Source: Mycobacterium syngnathidarum
Lineage (GTDB): Bacteria > Actinomycetota > Actinomycetes > Mycobacteriales > Mycobacteriaceae
Direction: 5' to 3'
Assembly (NCBI RefSeq): GCF_001942625.1
Contig: NZ_MLCL01000002.1
Coordinates: 42,408-106,407 of the forward strand
DNA length: 64,000 nucleotides
The translations under genes were made by a program, and so were the position numbers. The notes under the pieces were generated by a model. That model was not told where the DNA came from. It made no database searches and saw only the letters and a program-made list of their open reading frames with translations. Positions 61,096-64,000 of this stretch are shown piece after piece; the stretch's first letter is position 1; every line of letters begins with the position of its first letter.

Positions 61096-62272
61096 GGTGT
61101 TTCCGGCGTTCGTCGGAGAGTTCATAGGAACGTCTGATCAATTGCCAACATATATTCGCCGTCCGTTGTTTGCCAAACTCGCCAACAATGGGCGTATTAA
61201 GAGCTTCACCACACCCGCGCCAAGCGGTCGATTGTTTGCGATCGCAAATTTAATACAAACGATCTTGATTTTGCGAATTCAAGATCATTTGAGGTCGCCC
61301 TGGCTAACTCAATCTGTTTCGCCGCCGATTGCTATTAGTCGGCGACGAATGGCCCTTACGCCACCGACAGAATTTGCTGTCTGGCGGGGGTGCCGCGGTG
61401 GCGGCGCCCTCTACCGTGCTGCGACGCGTCTGCGGGGTCGCGCGCCCTGATCGTTCGCTTCGCTGAATTGAACTACAGGGGTGTCGTAGCCGTATTGACA
61501 GGGGAGAACTCCGGGCGAGTCTGCGCCGCCGGGCGTGTCGTGGTGCCCGCCCGATGACGCGCGAGAGTTAGCCGTGCAAGCCTCGCCTGCCCGCTTGTCA
61601 AGCGCCGTGGGAAGAGTGCGTCGTGCCTGTATGGAAGCTGTGTGGCCGGCCTCGAACCCGGCTGTGGTCGGGCACCGTTTGAAGCTGTGTAATCGCTGGG
61701 CACTCAACCGCAGCGGTGACCGCGAGAGCATCCAGGGCCGGCATGTTCACGCCCGCGTGCAGGTGTCGCGTCACCTGCACGCCCGGCCTTCGCCCGGGCG
61801 GCCGGCGGGAGGGTGGAGTTTCCGATCGGCGTTTGCGCGCTCCGGTAAGCGCGGCGGAACGGCCGTCGCACGGAGTTGGTGGACCGTTGGGCGTCGATTT
61901 TTCGCCGTAATCCCGGTTCCTGGGTAGCTGAATGCGGCGGCTTCTGGGGCGGGGGCGCTCAAACCGCAGGCCACCGCGCATCGGGCCGACTGGCGGCGAG
62001 TCTGGGCAGGGCCTGGGAATTATTTGCCGAATCTTGGAACCTGTAACAGGTTTGTAGTTGAATTCAAGAGGCACAGCAACGGGAAATTCTTTGATTCCTA
62101 ATTTCTGCACCCTCGTCAAGATAAGTGGATATGCTGGCGCCCTGCAACGAGAACGTCATAGCTGGAGTGGGCCACAGGAAACAGGCATCGTGAAACAACC
62201 GGCGGGGGCTAGGCGCCTGCGCCGGGTTGTCGATCGATTTTCACTGGTCTGCTCGACGATGGGGAGGACCAA
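61096..62272. other. gene-free region between the helicase and the NRPS genes
   Basis: About 1.2 kb with no convincing gene. The first 250 bp are clearly AT-richer than the rest of the window and contain TTTGCGATCGCAAA (61235-61248), a perfect palindrome, and GATCTTGA facing TCAAGATC (61261-61286). A stem GCGTGCAGGTG / CACCTGCACGC lies at 61755-61782. It probably includes the NRPS promoter near its right end, but no clear -10 is seen. Short frames here (for example 62058-62276) lack coding character. Confidence 0.55.
61755..61782. terminator. hairpin in the pre-NRPS gap
   Basis: An 11-bp perfect stem with loop TCGCGT and no T-run. It may be a terminator or a remnant; no gene ends close by. 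Confidence 0.3.
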
Positions 62273-62488
62273 GTGAGCATCAATCCGTTCGATGACGACA
62301 ATGGCAGCTTTCGCGTCTTGGTCAACGACGAGGAGCAACACAGTCTATGGCCAACATTCGCTGACGTCCCTGCCGGCTGGAAGGTCGTTTACGGCGAGGC
62401 GGATCGAGCTTCTTGTTTGGACTACATCGAACAGCACTGGCCCGACATACGCCCCAAGAGTCTGCGCGACAGGTTGGCCGGACTCTGA
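62273..62488 (+). CDS. MbtH-like protein
   Basis: A 71-residue MbtH family protein. [24 protein letters not shown] and [19 protein letters not shown] (in part) carry the family residues, including the SLWP core and W-P-D-I-R-P end. MbtH-like proteins bind and activate adenylation domains of nonribosomal peptide synthetases. GTG 62273 follows GGGGAGGA by 6 nt. The NRPS gene starts 50 bp later, so the pair is one operon. Confidence 0.95.
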   Translation: MSINPFDDDNGSFRVLVNDEEQHSLWPTFADVPAGWKVVYGEADRASCLDYIEQHWPDIRPKSLRDRLAGL

Positions 62489-62538
62489 CAGATCGCAGGC
62501 GGCGCGGGGGCCCCGAAAACTTGCAGTGGGAGAGTCCG

Positions 62539-64000
62539 ATGCAGCTTGATGAACAGTCGCTGCCGGTAACACGTGCACAGCTCGATATTTGGCTTGCGCA
62601 CGACGTGGCGGAATCCGGCACGGAATGGTTACTCGGTCTATTCGTAAAAATCGCGGGCCCGCTCGATCGCGATGCTCTTGAGTGGGCGATCCGCCGGGTA
62701 GTGCGAGAGGCCGAGCCGCTCAGGGCCACATTCTTCGAGGTAGACGGGCAGGTCTACCAAAAGGCGGTCGACTACCCAGATGTGGAGCTGGCGTTCCACG
62801 ACCTGCGTGGTGCGTGTGACCCGGTGGCCGAAGCTCGTGACAAGGCAGCCGCGATCCAGCGCACGCCAATGTCTTTCACTGAGCCACTGTTCAGATTTGC
62901 GCTGTTCCAGACACGGGACGATGAGCACTTCCTGATCGCGTGCTGTCACCACATCGTGCTCGACGGGACCGGGATTGCGCTCGTCGGATCTCGGCTTGCA
63001 TCGGTGTACTCGGCAGTTTTCTCCGGCGCTCCCATACCTCCGCCGATCTTCGGATCGCTCGCGGATCTGATCGAGAACGAATCGAAGTACGAAGCCTCCG
63101 GCGACTATCTCGAAGACCAGGCTTTTTGGACGAGGCACCTGCCGCCGGAAGCCGGGCCGAGCTCCTGGCACGCCGACGAACTCAATAGCGGCGAGGCCCA
63201 TCGGCATTCTGCCCCAGTGCAATTCGACTCGACGCTGCTGCATCAAGTCGACATGCTGGCCCGGTCAAAGGATGTCGCTCGGTCCTCGGTCATCACCGCG
63301 GCATGCGCGTTGCTCGTGCACGGGTGGAGTGCCGAGGGCTCTGATGTGGTGCTCGACTTTCCGGTCAGCCGACGTGTGACCCCAGAGTCGCGAACGGTGC
63401 CCGGAATGGTGGCCGGCGTCGTCCCGCTCGTAGTCAAGGCTTTACCTTCAACTTCGATCTCCCAATTCATCGACGATGTCGAGGGTCACATACAGGAAGC
63501 CCTGCAACATCAGCGTTTTCCGGTGCACGCCCTCGAGCGCAAGGTCAACCCGCGTGCTGCGGGCCAGATGGCGAATCGGGTGAGTGTCAACTTTCTTCCT
63601 TCTACGTTCACGTTGGACTTCGGCGGTGCCGAGGCGTCGGCGTCGTTGACCAATGCCGGCGTTGTGGGTGGCTTCGGTCTCGTCTTCTCCAGCGCCGGAG
63701 ACGAATTGGTCTTGAGCACGATGGGCGCCGGCCAACCGTTCTCCAGTTTCGACGTCACGGATCTGGCAGACCGTTTGCAGCGGATTCTGGCGGTGTTTGT
63801 CTCGGATCCGGCTCAGCGGTTGTCGGCGGTAGATGTGTTGGATGCGGCTGATTGTGCTCGGTTGGATGAGGTTGGTCATCGGGCGGTGTTGATGCGGCCG
63901 GTGGTGGAGTCTTCGGTTCCGGTGTTGTTCGGGGCTCAGGTGCAGCGTGCTGCGGATGCGGTGGCGGTGTGTTTCGAGGGTGTCTCGTTGTCGTATCGGG
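62539..64000 (+). CDS. nonribosomal peptide synthetase, N-terminal condensation domain (3' end outside window)
   Basis: 487 codons are visible. Residues 8-425 are a condensation domain: TRAQLDIWLA at the start, CCHHIVLDGTG with the HHxxxDG motif (137-143), and VSVNFLPS near the latch. From about 440 the linker ALMRPVVE and AVCFEGVSLSYR begin an adenylation domain. A condensation domain at the very start suggests acylation of the first amino acid, as in lipopeptides, or receipt of a peptide from another subunit. The MbtH gene is directly upstream. The product cannot be named from this part. Confidence 0.93.
   Translation, partial: MQLDEQSLPVTRAQLDIWLAHDVAESGTEWLLGLFVKIAGPLDRDALEWAIRRVVREAEPLRATFFEVDGQVYQKAVDYPDVELAFHDLRGACDPVAEARDKAAAIQRTPMSFTEPLFRFALFQTRDDEHFLIACCHHIVLDGTGIALVGSRLASVYSAVFSGAPIPPPIFGSLADLIENESKYEASGDYLEDQAFWTRHLPPEAGPSSWHADELNSGEAHRHSAPVQFDSTLLHQVDMLARSKDVARSSVITAACALLVHGWSAEGSDVVLDFPVSRRVTPESRTVPGMVAGVVPLVVKALPSTSISQFIDDVEGHIQEALQHQRFPVHALERKVNPRAAGQMANRVSVNFLPSTFTLDFGGAEASASLTNAGVVGGFGLVFSSAGDELVLSTMGAGQPFSSFDVTDLADRLQRILAVFVSDPAQRLSAVDVLDAADCARLDEVGHRAVLMRPVVESSVPVLFGAQVQRAADAVAVCFEGVSLSYR

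Noticed and set aside
61235..61248. GCGATCGC palindrome as a cyanobacterial-type HIP1 repeat
   Set aside because: A single copy in an AT-richer gap; no reason to see more than chance.
62058..62276. Short frame before the MbtH-like gene
   Set aside because: Overlaps the MbtH ribosome site and start; composition not coding-like.

Overview
The window is chromosomal DNA from a mycobacterium, most likely a fast-growing Mycolicibacterium. The DNA is GC-rich, operons are packed with ATGA/GTGA overlaps, several promoters look leaderless, and the gene content and order from about 13 to 58.5 kb follow the cholesterol-catabolism region of M. tuberculosis (aspB/Rv3565 down to hsaF/Rv3534c). I assign names from memory of those proteins; no search was run.

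Layout. 1-6.5 kb: a catabolic or redox cluster with a partial TetR gene, a ferredoxin-P450 pair, an operon of two mycofactocin-type SDRs, a double carboxymuconolactone-decarboxylase-like protein and an aldehyde dehydrogenase, and a second TetR gene with paired operators. 6.5-8 kb: an alpha/beta hydrolase and a VapBC toxin-antitoxin pair. 8-13 kb: a LysR gene divergent from an overlapping operon of MHS transporter, 3-hydroxybutyrate dehydrogenase and acetoacetyl-CoA synthetase, a likely ketone-body uptake and use module.

13-23 kb and 31.5-36.7 kb: the KstR2 regulon, which degrades steroid rings C and D (fadE33-32-31-fadD3, fadE30, ipdF-like SDR, kstR2, fadA6, ipdC, ipdB, ipdA, echA20 and two SDRs). 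It is split by a complete narGHJI nitrate reductase operon (23.3-30 kb) plus a methyltransferase gene. Three KstR2 operators sit 3-4 bp before a TANNCT -10 box, which is followed by exactly 6 nt and a start codon.

36.8-41.5 kb: three tandem exported histidine-phosphatase paralogues with long Lys/Ala-rich tails that all end in KDAA. This is the most unusual gene set here. 41.6-49.9 kb: a Ddn-like F420 enzyme, an NTF2-like protein, and the side-chain genes fadA5, cyp125, fadE28, fadE29, chsH2, chsH1 and ltp2, with a KstR operator between fadA5 and cyp125. 49.9-51.9 kb: a two-gene operon resembling type VII secretion substrates (a W-x-G protein and a YxxxD protein). 52-53.2 kb: a DUF559/AbiEi-like gene bracketed by four palindromic repeats. 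53.2-58.6 kb: a MaoC-like hydratase and kstD, divergent from hsaE-hsaG-hsaF, with a perfect KstR operator between.

58.6-64 kb: a remnant of a secreted protein, a RecQ-type helicase fused to a phosphoribosyltransferase-like tail, a gene-free stretch of about 1.2 kb that is AT-richer at its start, then an MbtH-like gene and the beginning of a nonribosomal peptide synthetase that runs off the window.

Together the cholesterol genes cover side-chain removal (CYP125, FadA5, FadE28/29, ChsH1/H2, Ltp2), A-ring dehydrogenation (KstD), use of the C5 fragment from rings A/B (HsaE/G/F), and ring C/D degradation (FadD3, FadE30-33, Ipd proteins, EchA20, FadA6).
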